Source: JAWLBM01 sp041687675
GTDB lineage: Bacteria; Pseudomonadota; Alphaproteobacteria; Rhizobiales; Pleomorphomonadaceae
NCBI GenBank assembly: GCA_041687675.1
Contig: JAWLBM010000024.1
Location: forward strand, 1-64,000
Reading direction: 5' to 3'
Length of the DNA: 64,000 nucleotides
Below, piece after piece: positions 35,531 through 45,038 of the stretch; position 1 is the stretch's first letter; each line of letters begins with the position of its first letter. The position numbers and the translations under genes were made by a program. The notes beneath the pieces are model-generated. The model was not told the origin of the DNA and did no database searches. It saw only the letters and a program-made list of their open reading frames with translations.

Positions 35531-37615
35531 TCAGCGGCCCTCCCGCCACCAGGTGCCGCCCAGCACCATCAGCAGCGCCGCAAGGCCGAGGAAGCCGGAG
35601 AAGAGGCGCGTGCGGTCGATCCCGGTCACCTCGTAGGCGTCCGACAGGTCGAGGCCGATCCAGCCGGAGCCGCCGAAGACGGTGCCGCCGCGCTGCGGCA
35701 CGATCCGCGGGACGGAGATCTCGTCCCCGGCGCCCTCCTTCAGCCGCTGCACGCTGCCGCGGGTGGCGGCGGCGACGGGCTCCAGCACCTCCGTGGTGGA
35801 AATGAGTGTGCGGAACTCGCGCGGGTCCGTCGGGCCGACGTGGGCGAGGGCGGTGAGGTCGCCGTCGCTCGCCCGGTAGAGGCCGAGCGGGGCGTCGTCG
35901 ACGCGGGCGCGGAAGAGGCCCGGCTCCTCCTCGGCGAGGGTCACCTCGCGGGTGGAGCCGTCGGGCATGGTCAGCGTCACCGGCGAGGCGGCGGGCTCGA
36001 GCGTCTGCCGCTCGACGACGAGGTCGCCATCGTCGGCGGCAAGGCGAAGCGCCTCCTCCTCGAGGTCCGGCTCCTTCATCAGCCAGTGGGCGAGCCGCCG
36101 CAGCAGCGGCACGTGCGGCCCGCCGCCCTCGAATTCGCGCGCCCACAGCCAGACGTGGTCGGAGAGCAGCATGGCGACGCGGCCCTCGCCCTCGTGGCTG
36201 AGCACCAGCAGCGGCCGCCCGTCCGGGCCGTCCATCACCACCGAGCCGCGCTCGGGATCCGCCTCGATCAGCCGGAACCAGCGGGACCAGGACGGGTCGG
36301 CCGGGTCCGTGGGATCGTCGCCGGGCAGGTCGCGGGTGACCGGGTGGCGGCGGCCCTCGTCGCTGACCACGGCCTTGAAGGGCACCTCGATCGAGCCGCC
36401 GGTCGGCCGCGCCGGCAGGGTGGGCGCCAGCGGCGTCTCGTAGACGCTGTCGGGCCCGAGCGGGTTCGGCCCGGCGGCGATCAGCACCGCGCCGCCGTCC
36501 TCGACATAGCGGGCGATGTTGTCGAAGTAGATCAGCGGCAGCACGCCGCGGCGCTGGTAGCGGTCGAAGATGATGAGGTCGAACTCGTCGATCTTGGTCG
36601 CGAACAGCTCCCGCGTCGGGAAGGCGATCAGCGACAGCTCGTTGATCGGCGTGCCGTCCTGCTTCTCCGGCGGGCGCAGGATGGTGAAGTGGACAAGGTC
36701 CACCGAGGCGTCGGACTTGAGGAGGTTGCGCCAGGTGCGCTCGCCGGCGTGCGGCTCGCCGGACACGAGCAGGACCCGCAGGTTTTCGCGGATGCCCTCC
36801 ACCACGGCGACCGCCCGGTTGTTCACCGGCGACAGTTCGCCCTCCACCGTCGCCGTCTCGATCTCGAAGATGTTGGCGCCGCCATGGGCGACCTCGAGGT
36901 CGATGCCGATCTCCTCCCCGGGGGCCACCGGCAGGCTCGCGATCTCCTCGCCGTCGCGGCGGATGGTGACGTCCGCGGTGGCGCGGCTGCCCGGCGCGCC
37001 CTGGTCGTCGACGCGGAAGCGCAGCGGCTGGGTGGAGCCGACGAGGCCGAACTTCGGCGCCGAGACGATGGCGACCCGCCGGTCGAACTCGTCGGCGGAG
37101 CCGGTGATCAGGCCGTGCACCGGGGCGTCGAAGCCGAGGCCGGCGACGTCGCCGGGGGCGTCGTGGACGATCCCGTCGGTGACCGCGATGATGCCGGCGA
37201 TCCGATCCGGCGGCACGTCGGACAGCGCCCGGCTCACCTCGCCGAAGATCTGGGTACCGTCGCGGGTGCCGTCGGCGCCGACGTCGACCTCGCGCACCTC
37301 GACGTCGCGCTGGCGGGCCAGCCGCTCCTTCAGCGCCTCGACCGCGGCGACGGTGTCCTCCTGCCGGCCGCCGGCGACCTGCGACGGGCTGCGGTCCGAG
37401 ACGAGCGCGACCACGCTGGTGAGCGGCGTGCGCTGCTCCTCGACCAGCGAGGGATCGGCCAGCGCCGCGAGGAGGGCGAGGAAGGCGAGGCCGCGGACCA
37501 GGGCGCCCCGCACGCCCCGCGCCGCGCCGAACCCGACCACCGCCAGCGACAGTACGGCCGCGACGGCGATCAGCCACCAGGGCAGCAGGGGATCGAAGGC
37601 GATGCTCCAGGACAA
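35531..37615 (-). CDS. Membrane-anchored protein with a glutamine-amidotransferase-like domain
   Basis: A 694-residue protein. One or two membrane segments lie near the start (WWLIAVAAVLSLAVVGFG, ALVRGLAFLALLAALA) and one near the end (FLGLAALLMVLGGTWW). Between are a vWA-like region with D-R-S-P-S, beta-sandwich segments and a class I amidotransferase-like domain (from NLRVLLVSGEPHAGERTW), probably without catalytic Cys. It is the last gene of the MoxR-DUF58-DUF4159 block and is typical of it in alphaproteobacteria. The block is thought to assemble or chaperone envelope proteins. Confidence 0.75.
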   Translation of the reverse strand: MSWSIAFDPLLPWWLIAVAAVLSLAVVGFGAARGVRGALVRGLAFLALLAALADPSLVEEQRTPLTSVVALVSDRSPSQVAGGRQEDTVAAVEALKERLARQRDVEVREVDVGADGTRDGTQIFGEVSRALSDVPPDRIAGIIAVTDGIVHDAPGDVAGLGFDAPVHGLITGSADEFDRRVAIVSAPKFGLVGSTQPLRFRVDDQGAPGSRATADVTIRRDGEEIASLPVAPGEEIGIDLEVAHGGANIFEIETATVEGELSPVNNRAVAVVEGIRENLRVLLVSGEPHAGERTWRNLLKSDASVDLVHFTILRPPEKQDGTPINELSLIAFPTRELFATKIDEFDLIIFDRYQRRGVLPLIYFDNIARYVEDGGAVLIAAGPNPLGPDSVYETPLAPTLPARPTGGSIEVPFKAVVSDEGRRHPVTRDLPGDDPTDPADPSWSRWFRLIEADPERGSVVMDGPDGRPLLVLSHEGEGRVAMLLSDHVWLWAREFEGGGPHVPLLRRLAHWLMKEPDLEEEALRLAADDGDLVVERQTLEPAASPVTLTMPDGSTREVTLAEEEPGLFRARVDDAPLGLYRASDGDLTALAHVGPTDPREFRTLISTTEVLEPVAAATRGSVQRLKEGAGDEISVPRIVPQRGGTVFGGSGWIGLDLSDAYEVTGIDRTRLFSGFLGLAALLMVLGGTWWREGR

Positions 37616-37627
37616 GGGGCGGCTCCG

Positions 37628-40462
37628 CTACTGGCCGAGGCGCTCGAGGAGCGCGGGCACATGCACCTGGTCGGCCTTGTAGTTGCCGGTCAGCGCGTAC
37701 ATCACGATGTTGACGCCGGAGCGCAGCGCGAACTCGCGCTGGCGCGGCTCGCCCGGCACCACCGGGTAGAGGAAGCTGCCGGCGTCGTCGGCCGCCCAGG
37801 CGCCGGCGAAGTCGTTGCCGGTGATCAGGATCGGCGAGACGCCGTCGCCGGTGCGCACCGGCCGCACCTCGCCGGCCTCGGCGAGCTCGGGATCCTCCTC
37901 GCTGCGGCTGGCCTCCACCCAGAGCGGGCTGCCGACCATGCGGCCGGGGAAGTCCTCGAGCAGGTAGAAGGACTTGGTCAGCACGTGGTCGGGCGGGACC
38001 GGTTCGAGCTGGGGAATGTCGAGCGTCGCCAGCATCTCCCGGAGCCGCTCCGACTCCGCCGTCGTCGCGGTGCTGCCCGGGATCGAGGAGAGCTGGTCGC
38101 GGGTGTCGAAGAGCACGGTGCCGCCGGACTTCATGAAGGCGTCGACCCGGCTCATGGTCGCCGGCGTCGGGGACTCGGTGTCCGGGGCGATCGGCCAATA
38201 GATCAGCGGGTAGACCGAGAGCTCGTCGACCGCAGGGTCGACGGCCATCGGCTCGCCGGCCTCGAGGGCGGTACGGGAGGCGAGGAAGCGGGTGAGGGCG
38301 GAAAGGCCGAGCCGGCTCGCCTCGTCGGTGGCGGCGTCGCCGGTCTCCACATAGGCGAGGCGGGTCTGCGACACCGCGTCGAGCAGCTTCTGGTCCTCCG
38401 CCGAGAGCCCCTGGGCCCGGGCGCCGTCCGGCACCGCGAGCGCGGCGAGCGCGGCGACGAGGACGGCGGCGGCGCCGGCGCGGCGCCTCGGCATCAGCTG
38501 GGCGAGGCCGCCGACGAGCAGGATCACGATCACCGCGTCGGCGAGGAGGAGCAGGAAGGCGGCGCCGAACAGCCAGGGCTCGAGGGCGATCCCGGTCTCC
38601 GCGCGCAGCGGCACCGCGGTCGCCCGGCCGTCGAGGCCGGAGAGGTCGAGCCGCACGAACGGCGTGTCCGGCCGCATCAGGTTCACCGACCGGAAGGCGT
38701 CCTCGCTGCCGTAGAGGCCCGCCGGCGTCGTCCGCGAGGCCTCCACCGCGGCGGCCGTCGAGGCCGGGATGCCGCGCACGTCACCCGGCGGCGAGGTGAG
38801 GCGGCCGCGGCCGTCGAGGATCGACATCGGCGCCAGCAGCGCCTCGGTGGTGACCGCCCGGTCGGCGGTGGCCGGGCCGGTGGCGGTGCCGAGCGCCACG
38901 GCCCGGCGCAGCATCTCCACGAAGGAGCCGGAGAGCGGCAGGTTGGACCAGGTGGTGTCGGCGGTGACGTGGAACAGCACGATCCAGCCCGCGCCGCGCT
39001 GGGCGGCGGTCACCAGCGGCGTGCCGTCGGCGAGGCTCGCCCAGGTATGCTCGCCGAGGTCGGCGGTCGGCTCGGCCAGCACCTGCCGCTCCACCTCCAC
39101 GTCGCCCGGCACGGGGATGTCGGCGAAGGGACCGGTCTCGGAGAAGGAGGCGAGTGCCTGCGGCTCCTCCCAGGTGAGGCTGCCGCCGAGGGTGCGGCCG
39201 CCGCGGCGAAGCTCCACCGGCACCACGTCGTCCTCGCCGGCGGCGAGGCGCGGGCCGGCGAAGCGGATCAGCACCCCGCCGCGCTCCACGAAGTCCGCCA
39301 CGGCCTCGGCCGTCTCGCCGGTGAGGGTGCCGACGTCCGCCATGGCGATGGCGGCGATGCCGTCCTCCAGGTAGCCGTGCACCGCGGCGTCCACCGCCGG
39401 CGAGCGCGGCTCGCGGATGTCGGCGAAGGGCGACAGGGCGCGGGTGAGATAGTAGGTCGGCGACAGCAGCGGCTGCGCCCGGTCGCTCGGCACGCCCGAG
39501 ACGAGGCCCACGGTGCGCCGGCGCCAGCGGTCGTCGAGAAGCTGGACGGCGGCCGCGCTGTCCACCCCCACCGCCTCGACCCGGGCGATCTCGTTGCGAA
39601 GCTCCAGCGGCAGGGCGAAGGAGACCGCGGTCTCGGTGCCGCCGCTCTCGAAGGCAAAGGGCTGCTCGTCGAGGAGCACGCCGCGGCGGTCGAGCGCGCG
39701 GACGAGGCCGGTGGCCGCCGTCGCCTCGTCGATCCGCCGGAGGTTCGCGGCAAGGCCCTCGCCGTCGTGCGCGACCGACGTGACGGCGACCGGCGGCGGG
39801 GCGGCCGCCCCGGCGACGGCGATCCGTGCGTCGGGCGCCATCCGCGCCAGCGCCGCGGCGAAGGCGGCGCCGCTGCCGTCGTCGGCAGGTTCGGCGATCC
39901 ACACCACGTCGCCGGGAGGGGCCGCCGTCGCGGCGTCGGCGAGCGCGCCGGCAAGCGGCGCATGGTCGGGCGACCAGGAGCGCGGCGCGATGGTGGCGAG
40001 GCGGCGGCGGGCCTCCTCGGGCGTCGATGCGGCGATCTCGTCGGTGACGCCGTCGGCGGTGCCGGCCACCAGCACCGGCCGGCCGGCCTCCGCCGCCTCG
40101 GCGACCGCCGCCTCGGCGGTGGCGAGGCGGGCCTGCCAGTCCGGCCCGGCGGAGTAGCCGTTGTCGACGAGCACCCAGATCGGGCCGCTGCCGGCGGTCA
40201 CGGCCGCCTCCGGCCGCAGGGTCGGGCCGGCGAGGGCGAGGATCACCAGGGCGGCGAGCAGGAGCCTCAGCAGCGTCAGCCACCAGGGCGTGCGGGCGGG
40301 CGTCTCCTCCTCGACCCGCAGGCGGAGCAACAGGCGGAGCGGCGGGAAGGTCACTGTCTCGGGCCGCGGCGGCGTCACCCGGAGCAGCCACCAGAGCACC
40401 GGCAGGGCGGCGAGGCCGACCAGCACCCAGGGCGCGGCGAAGGCGACGGGAAGCCCCAGCAT
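37628..40462 (-). CDS. BatA-like DUF4159 membrane protein
   Basis: A 944-residue protein. Residues 1-90 have the BatA/Aerotolerance N-terminal form (VLVGLAALPVLWWLLRVTPPRP with a Pro-rich loop, then LLRLLLAALVILALAGP). A long extracytoplasmic region with vWA and amidotransferase-like parts follows, then a membrane segment near 680-705, and a C-terminal DUF4159 domain (from KLLDAVSQTRLAYVETGD). Its ATG overlaps the stop of the DUF58 gene in TGATG form. Together with MoxR and DUF58 it probably forms one membrane-linked complex. Confidence 0.8.
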   Translation of the reverse strand: MLGLPVAFAAPWVLVGLAALPVLWWLLRVTPPRPETVTFPPLRLLLRLRVEEETPARTPWWLTLLRLLLAALVILALAGPTLRPEAAVTAGSGPIWVLVDNGYSAGPDWQARLATAEAAVAEAAEAGRPVLVAGTADGVTDEIAASTPEEARRRLATIAPRSWSPDHAPLAGALADAATAAPPGDVVWIAEPADDGSGAAFAAALARMAPDARIAVAGAAAPPPVAVTSVAHDGEGLAANLRRIDEATAATGLVRALDRRGVLLDEQPFAFESGGTETAVSFALPLELRNEIARVEAVGVDSAAAVQLLDDRWRRRTVGLVSGVPSDRAQPLLSPTYYLTRALSPFADIREPRSPAVDAAVHGYLEDGIAAIAMADVGTLTGETAEAVADFVERGGVLIRFAGPRLAAGEDDVVPVELRRGGRTLGGSLTWEEPQALASFSETGPFADIPVPGDVEVERQVLAEPTADLGEHTWASLADGTPLVTAAQRGAGWIVLFHVTADTTWSNLPLSGSFVEMLRRAVALGTATGPATADRAVTTEALLAPMSILDGRGRLTSPPGDVRGIPASTAAAVEASRTTPAGLYGSEDAFRSVNLMRPDTPFVRLDLSGLDGRATAVPLRAETGIALEPWLFGAAFLLLLADAVIVILLVGGLAQLMPRRRAGAAAVLVAALAALAVPDGARAQGLSAEDQKLLDAVSQTRLAYVETGDAATDEASRLGLSALTRFLASRTALEAGEPMAVDPAVDELSVYPLIYWPIAPDTESPTPATMSRVDAFMKSGGTVLFDTRDQLSSIPGSTATTAESERLREMLATLDIPQLEPVPPDHVLTKSFYLLEDFPGRMVGSPLWVEASRSEEDPELAEAGEVRPVRTGDGVSPILITGNDFAGAWAADDAGSFLYPVVPGEPRQREFALRSGVNIVMYALTGNYKADQVHVPALLERLGQ

Positions 40463-41382
40463 CAAACGCCCCCCGCCGCATAGGAGGGGCCGGAGGTCCC
40501 GGCGGTGAGCCGGCCGTGAAGGGCGAGCAGGACCTCGGCCGGCGGCCGGTCGGTGTGATGGATCAGGAAGCTCCAGCCGGCGCCGCCGCGGGTCGCGGCC
40601 CTGAGGGTGTCGCGCTGCGCCGCGAGGGCGGCCTGGTAGCCTTGCCGCCAGGCCTCGGCCCGGCCGGCGGTGAGCCGCGTTCCGCTCTCCGGGTCGCGGA
40701 ACTCGGTGCGGCCGGAGAAGGGGAAGGTCTCCTCGACCGGGTCGAGCACCTGGACGAGGTGCACCCGCGCGCCGACGGCGGAGAGGGTGGAGAGGTCGCC
40801 GGCAAGCTCCTCCGGCGGGTCGAGGAAGTCGCCGAGCACCACCACCTCGTGGAAGCGGCGGACGGCGGCGACGGAGGGACGGGCCTCGTCCTCCTCGACC
40901 CCGGCGAGCGCCAGCACCAGCTTGTCGGCGGCGGCGCGGCTCGCCACCGGCCGGCCGTGGCCGAGCAGGCCGATCCGCTCGCCGGAGCGGGCCAGCAGTT
41001 CGGCGAGGGCGATCATCACCGTCACCGCCCGGTCGCGCTTGGTCGCCTCGGCGAGCCGCGAGCGGAACTGCATGGAGGCGGAGAGGTCGCTCCACAGCCA
41101 GACGGTATGGGCGTTCTCCATCTCGCGCTCGCGAACATAAAGGTGCTCGTCGCGCGCCGAACGGCGCCAGTCGATCCGCCGGGCGGGCTCGCCGAACTGG
41201 AAGGGCCGGAACTGCCAGAAGTCCTCGCCGGTGCCGGCGCGCCGGCGCCCGTGCCATCCCGACGACACCGTGTTGGCGACCTGCCGCGCCGCGACCAGCA
41301 GGTCCGGAAGCGACGCGGCCAGCGACCGGGCGCCCGCTGTCAGCTGCGGCGGTATGGTGCGGGGCTGGCCGGCCATGCTCAT
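40462..41382 (-). CDS. DUF58 domain protein
   Basis: A 306-residue protein with the DUF58 core (GTGEDFWQFRPFQFGEPARRIDWRRSARDEHLYVREREME) followed by a vWA-like fold (VWLWSDLSASMQFRS, a partly kept D-x-S-x-S metal site). DUF58 proteins act with MoxR ATPases. Start and stop each overlap the neighbouring genes by a few bases (ATGA upstream, TGATG downstream), pointing to tight translational coupling. Confidence 0.85.
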   Translation of the reverse strand: MSMAGQPRTIPPQLTAGARSLAASLPDLLVAARQVANTVSSGWHGRRRAGTGEDFWQFRPFQFGEPARRIDWRRSARDEHLYVREREMENAHTVWLWSDLSASMQFRSRLAEATKRDRAVTVMIALAELLARSGERIGLLGHGRPVASRAAADKLVLALAGVEEDEARPSVAAVRRFHEVVVLGDFLDPPEELAGDLSTLSAVGARVHLVQVLDPVEETFPFSGRTEFRDPESGTRLTAGRAEAWRQGYQAALAAQRDTLRAATRGGAGWSFLIHHTDRPPAEVLLALHGRLTAGTSGPSYAAGGV

Positions 41383-42386
41383 CCGATCTGCCGGGTGATG
41401 TCGGCGATGACGTCGCGCACGCCGATACCGTCGGCGCGGGCGGCGAAGCTCATCGCCATGCGGTGCTGCAGCACCGGTTCGGCGAGCGCGCGCACGTCGT
41501 CGACCGAGGGCGCGAGCCGGCCCTCGGCGAGCGCCCGGGCGCGCACGGTCAGCATCAGCGCCTGGCTGGCGCGGGGCCCGGGGCCCCAGGCGATCAGGTC
41601 GGAGTGGCGGCCGACGCCGGAGCCCGGCCGCGCCGCCCGCACGAGGTCGAGGATCGCCTCGACGACCGAATCGCCCACCGGCACGCGGCGGACCAGCTTC
41701 TGCAGGCGAAGGAGTTCCTCCCCGGTCAGCACCTGGGAGGCGACCGTCTCCTCCGCGCCGGTGGTCTCGATCAGGATCCGCCGCTCCGAATCGCGGTCCG
41801 GATAGACCACGTCGATCTGCAGCAGGAAGCGGTCGAGCTGGGCTTCGGGGAGGGGATAGGTGCCCTCCTGCTCCAGCGGGTTCTGGGTTGCGAGCACGTG
41901 GAACGGCTCGGGCAGGTCGTGGCGGTGGCCGGCGACGGTGACGTGCCGCTCCTGCATCGCCTGCAGGAGGGCGGACTGGGTGCGCGGCGAGGCGCGGTTG
42001 ATCTCGTCGGCCATCAGGAGCTGCGCGAACACCGGGCCGCGGAGGAAGCGGAAGGCGCGGGCGCCGTCGGCCGCCTGCTCCAGCACCTCGGAGCCGAGGA
42101 TGTCGGAGGGCATCAGGTCCGGGGTGAACTGGATGCGGCGCTCGCTGAGCCCGAGCACGGTGCCCATGGTCTCGACCAGCTTGGTCTTGGCGAGGCCCGG
42201 GACGCCGACGAGAAGGCCGTGGCCGCCCGCCAGCACCGTGATGAGGGCCCGCTCGACCACCTGCTCCTGGCCGAAGATCACGGACGCGATCGCATCCCGC
42301 GCGGCGACGATGCGGTCCACCGCCGCCTCGACGTCCGCCATGATCGCCTCGGGGTCGACCGCCTGTCCGATACGGGGTGCACTCAT
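41379..42386 (-). CDS. moxR: MoxR-family AAA+ ATPase
   Basis: A 335-residue AAA+ protein. Walker A is GVPGLAKT, Walker B is LLMADEINRA, then sensor 1 in VLATQNPLEQEGTYPLPEAQLDRF, which is strongly diagnostic of MoxR. The C-terminal lid domain follows. MoxR ATPases act as chaperones for cofactor insertion or complex assembly with vWA partners. ATG 42386 has GGAGG upstream. First gene of the four-gene overlapping block. Confidence 0.9.
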   Translation of the reverse strand: MSAPRIGQAVDPEAIMADVEAAVDRIVAARDAIASVIFGQEQVVERALITVLAGGHGLLVGVPGLAKTKLVETMGTVLGLSERRIQFTPDLMPSDILGSEVLEQAADGARAFRFLRGPVFAQLLMADEINRASPRTQSALLQAMQERHVTVAGHRHDLPEPFHVLATQNPLEQEGTYPLPEAQLDRFLLQIDVVYPDRDSERRILIETTGAEETVASQVLTGEELLRLQKLVRRVPVGDSVVEAILDLVRAARPGSGVGRHSDLIAWGPGPRASQALMLTVRARALAEGRLAPSVDDVRALAEPVLQHRMAMSFAARADGIGVRDVIADITRQIG

Positions 42387-42583
42387 GCCTGGCCTCCGGT
42401 TCCGATGCGCCCGGGCGCGAGTTTGACATCCTTCTTGCGCGGGCGCACCCATCTCGACCATGTCGTAACATGGGCTCTAGCGGGCGTTCGTCCATGGGAG
42501 GAGCACGGCGCGGCGAAAAGGTGGCGGAAGCGGCGGGGGCGCCTCACGTGGTCGTGATCCGGTGTGAATTGGGAGAGGGAAGA

Positions 42584-43174
42584 ATGGCGGAGAACGACCG
42601 CATCGCGGGACGGGGCGACGCGGCGGGGCTGGCGGCGCTGATTTCCCGTGCGGCGGGAGGTCGCGGCCTGCCGCCCGTGGAGCGCTGGTCGCCCCCCTTC
42701 TGCGGCGACATCGACATGGAGATCGACCGCGACGGCCGCTGGCACTACCTCGGCACCCCGATCGGCCGCGAGGCGCTGGTGCGTCTCTTCGCCGGCGTCC
42801 TCAAGCGCGAGGGCGACGGCTACGTCCTGGTGACGCCGGTGGAGAAGGTCGGAATCCGCGTCGCCGACGTGCCGTTCATGGCGGTGGAGATGCACGCTGA
42901 GGGAGAGGGCGCCGGCCGGCGCATCACCTTCCGCACCAACGTCGGCGACGTGGTCGAGGCGGGACCGGAGCACCGGCTGCGCTTCGCGCTCGCGCCCGAC
43001 GGCGGGCTCCTGCCCTATGTCCACGTCCGCCGCGGCCTCGAGGCGCGGCTGACCCGTCCGCTGCTGCACGAGATCGCCGACCTGGTGGAGGAGGACGGGG
43101 AGGGGCGTCTCGGCATCCACGCGGGCGGGGTGTTCCACCCGCTTCCCGAGGGCGCCATGGAGGCGGGGGCCTGA
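42584..43174 (+). CDS. DUF1285 family protein
   Basis: A 196-residue soluble protein with the DUF1285 fold: VERWSPPFCGDIDMEIDRDGRWHYLGTPIGREALVRLFAGVLKREGDGYVLVTPVEKVGI. The function is unknown; family structures show two beta domains. ATG 42584 has GGGAGAGGGA upstream. It is the first gene of an operon with the CoA-type Nudix and CCA transferase genes, in an order common in Rhizobiales, and is divergent from moxR. Confidence 0.85.
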   Translation: MAENDRIAGRGDAAGLAALISRAAGGRGLPPVERWSPPFCGDIDMEIDRDGRWHYLGTPIGREALVRLFAGVLKREGDGYVLVTPVEKVGIRVADVPFMAVEMHAEGEGAGRRITFRTNVGDVVEAGPEHRLRFALAPDGGLLPYVHVRRGLEARLTRPLLHEIADLVEEDGEGRLGIHAGGVFHPLPEGAMEAGA

Positions 43175-43175
43175 C

Positions 43176-43823
43176 GTGAGCGAGACCCGGGCGCCGCCCT
43201 TCACCGTCGAGGATCTCCGCCTGCGGCAGGACCGGCTGCACCGGCCGGACGGCCGGGAGTTGACGCCGCGGCTCCACGCCGGCGACCACGTCACCGATCC
43301 CTCGCTCGCCGGCTTCCTCGACGGCGTGACCCTGCGCGATGCGGCCGTGCTGGTGCCGGTGTCGCCGCGCCCCGAGGGCGCCGCGGTGATGCTCACCCGC
43401 CGCACCGACCACCTCGCCGCCCACGCCGGCCAGATCGCCTTCCCCGGCGGCAAGATCGACCGGGGCGACGCCGGTCCCGTGGCCGCGGCGCTGCGTGAGG
43501 CCGAGGAGGAGATCGGCCTCGATTCCCGCCTCGTCGAGCCGCTGGGGCTGCTCGACCCCTATATCTCCAACTCCGGCTTCCGCATCTTCCCCGTGGTCGC
43601 CGTGGTCGAGCCCTTCGCCGCCGTGACGCCCAACCCCGAGGAGGTGGCGGACGTCTTCGAGGTGCCGCTCGCCTTCCTGATGAGCCCGGAGAACCACGTG
43701 CTCGAGACGCGGCCCTGGCGCGGCGTCGAGCGCCGCTACTACGCCATGCCCTACCGCGAATGGCGGATCTGGGGCGTCACCGCCGGGATCATCCGGCTTC
43801 TGCACGACCAGGTCTACGGATGA
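43176..43823 (+). CDS. CoA pyrophosphatase (Nudix, NudL-like)
   Basis: A 215-residue Nudix hydrolase. The UPF0035/NudL motif LTRRTDHLAAHAGQIAFPGGKID runs into the Nudix box GGKIDRGDAGPVAAALREAEEEIGL. Such enzymes cut CoA and its derivatives to 4'-phosphopantetheine and 3',5'-ADP. GTG start at 43176, one base past the DUF1285 stop; its stop overlaps the CCA gene start in ATGA form. Confidence 0.85.
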   Translation: MSETRAPPFTVEDLRLRQDRLHRPDGRELTPRLHAGDHVTDPSLAGFLDGVTLRDAAVLVPVSPRPEGAAVMLTRRTDHLAAHAGQIAFPGGKIDRGDAGPVAAALREAEEEIGLDSRLVEPLGLLDPYISNSGFRIFPVVAVVEPFAAVTPNPEEVADVFEVPLAFLMSPENHVLETRPWRGVERRYYAMPYREWRIWGVTAGIIRLLHDQVYG

Positions 43824-45007
43824 CGGCGACGATCGACCCCACCCGCGCCCCCTTTCTCGCCGATCCCGGATACCGCCGGCTGATCGCCGTCCTCGAGGCG
43901 GACGGCGAGCGGGCGATGGCGGTCGGCGGCGCCGTCCGCAACGCCCTGATGGGGATCCCGGGCACCGACGTCGACATCGCCACCACGGCGCTGCCGGAGA
44001 CGGTGATGGCGCGCGCCCGGCGGGCCGGTCTCAAGGCGGTGCCCACCGGCATCGAGCACGGCACGGTGACGGTCGTCGTCGACCACGTCGGCTACGAGGT
44101 GACGACGCTGCGCTCGGATGTGGAGACCGACGGCCGCCGGGCGACGGTGGCCTTCACCCGCGACTTCGCCGCCGACGCCGGCCGGCGCGACTTCACGATG
44201 AACGCGATCTACGCCGACCTCGACGGCCGGTTGACGGACCCCACCGGCGGCGTCGCCGACGCGCTCGCCCGGCGGGTGCGCTTCATCGGCGATCCGCACC
44301 TCAGGATCCGCGAGGACTACCTCCGGATCCTGCGCTTCTTCCGCTTCCACGCGGCCTTCGGCGCGGGCGAGCCGGATCCCGCGGGTCTTGCCGCCTGCGT
44401 CGAGCTGCAGCAGGGCCTCGATCGGCTGTCGCGCGAGCGGATCGGCCAGGAGATGCGAAAGCTGGTGGTGGCGCCTCGCGCGGCCGACACGATCCGGCTG
44501 ATGGCGAAGGTCGGCATCCTCGCCCATGTGCTCGGCCGCAACGCCCACCCCGAGGCCTTCGCCCGCTTCGCGGCGCTCGCCGCCGAGGCGGGCCATGCGC
44601 TGACGCCGGCGGCGGCGCTCTCGGTGCTCGCCGACATCGCCGATCCCGAGCCGGACGCCGAGCACCTTGGCGAGAGGCTCCGGCTGTCGCGGGCCGAGAC
44701 GGCCGAAATCGCCCGTCTCGCCCGTCTCGCCGCCGACCTCGGGCCCGCCCCGGACCGCCACGCGGTGAAGCTCGCCGTCTACCGGCACGGCAACGAGGCG
44801 GCCGTCGCCGGGCTGCTCGCCGCGGCGGCGAAGGCGGGAGCCGGGGCCTCGCCGCATCTCGGCCTCGCACGGAGCTGGACGGCGCCGCGCTTCCCCGTCA
44901 CCGGCCGCCAGCTGCTCGCCGAAGGCCATCCGCCGGGGCCGGACCTCGGCCGCCGCCTCGCCGAACTCGAGGCGGCCTGGATCGCCGCGGATTTCGGCGA
45001 GGGCTGA
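43820..45007 (+). CDS. cca: CCA tRNA nucleotidyltransferase / poly(A) polymerase family
   Basis: A 395-residue class II nucleotidyltransferase. The catalytic head is VGGAVRNALMGIPGTDVDIATTALPE, with D-x-D as metal ligands; RRDFTMNAIYADLDGRLTDPTGG and the neck region FIGDPHLRIREDYLRILRFFRFHAAFG follow. It adds or repairs CCA at tRNA 3' ends. A strict split between CCA-adding and poly(A) function is not possible from sequence, but as the only such gene seen CCA is likely. Confidence 0.85.
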   Translation: MTATIDPTRAPFLADPGYRRLIAVLEADGERAMAVGGAVRNALMGIPGTDVDIATTALPETVMARARRAGLKAVPTGIEHGTVTVVVDHVGYEVTTLRSDVETDGRRATVAFTRDFAADAGRRDFTMNAIYADLDGRLTDPTGGVADALARRVRFIGDPHLRIREDYLRILRFFRFHAAFGAGEPDPAGLAACVELQQGLDRLSRERIGQEMRKLVVAPRAADTIRLMAKVGILAHVLGRNAHPEAFARFAALAAEAGHALTPAAALSVLADIADPEPDAEHLGERLRLSRAETAEIARLARLAADLGPAPDRHAVKLAVYRHGNEAAVAGLLAAAAKAGAGASPHLGLARSWTAPRFPVTGRQLLAEGHPPGPDLGRRLAELEAAWIAADFGEG

Positions 45008-45038
45008 GCGGCGGCGCAGCCACCCCCGGATTTTCGCA

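Noticed and set aside
35339..40483. A very long open frame on the plus strand opposite the DUF4159 and membrane-protein genes
   Set aside because: It is antisense to well-supported genes with clear domains, its translation is low-complexity Arg/Gly/Ala/His-rich text, and long antisense frames are expected at this GC content.
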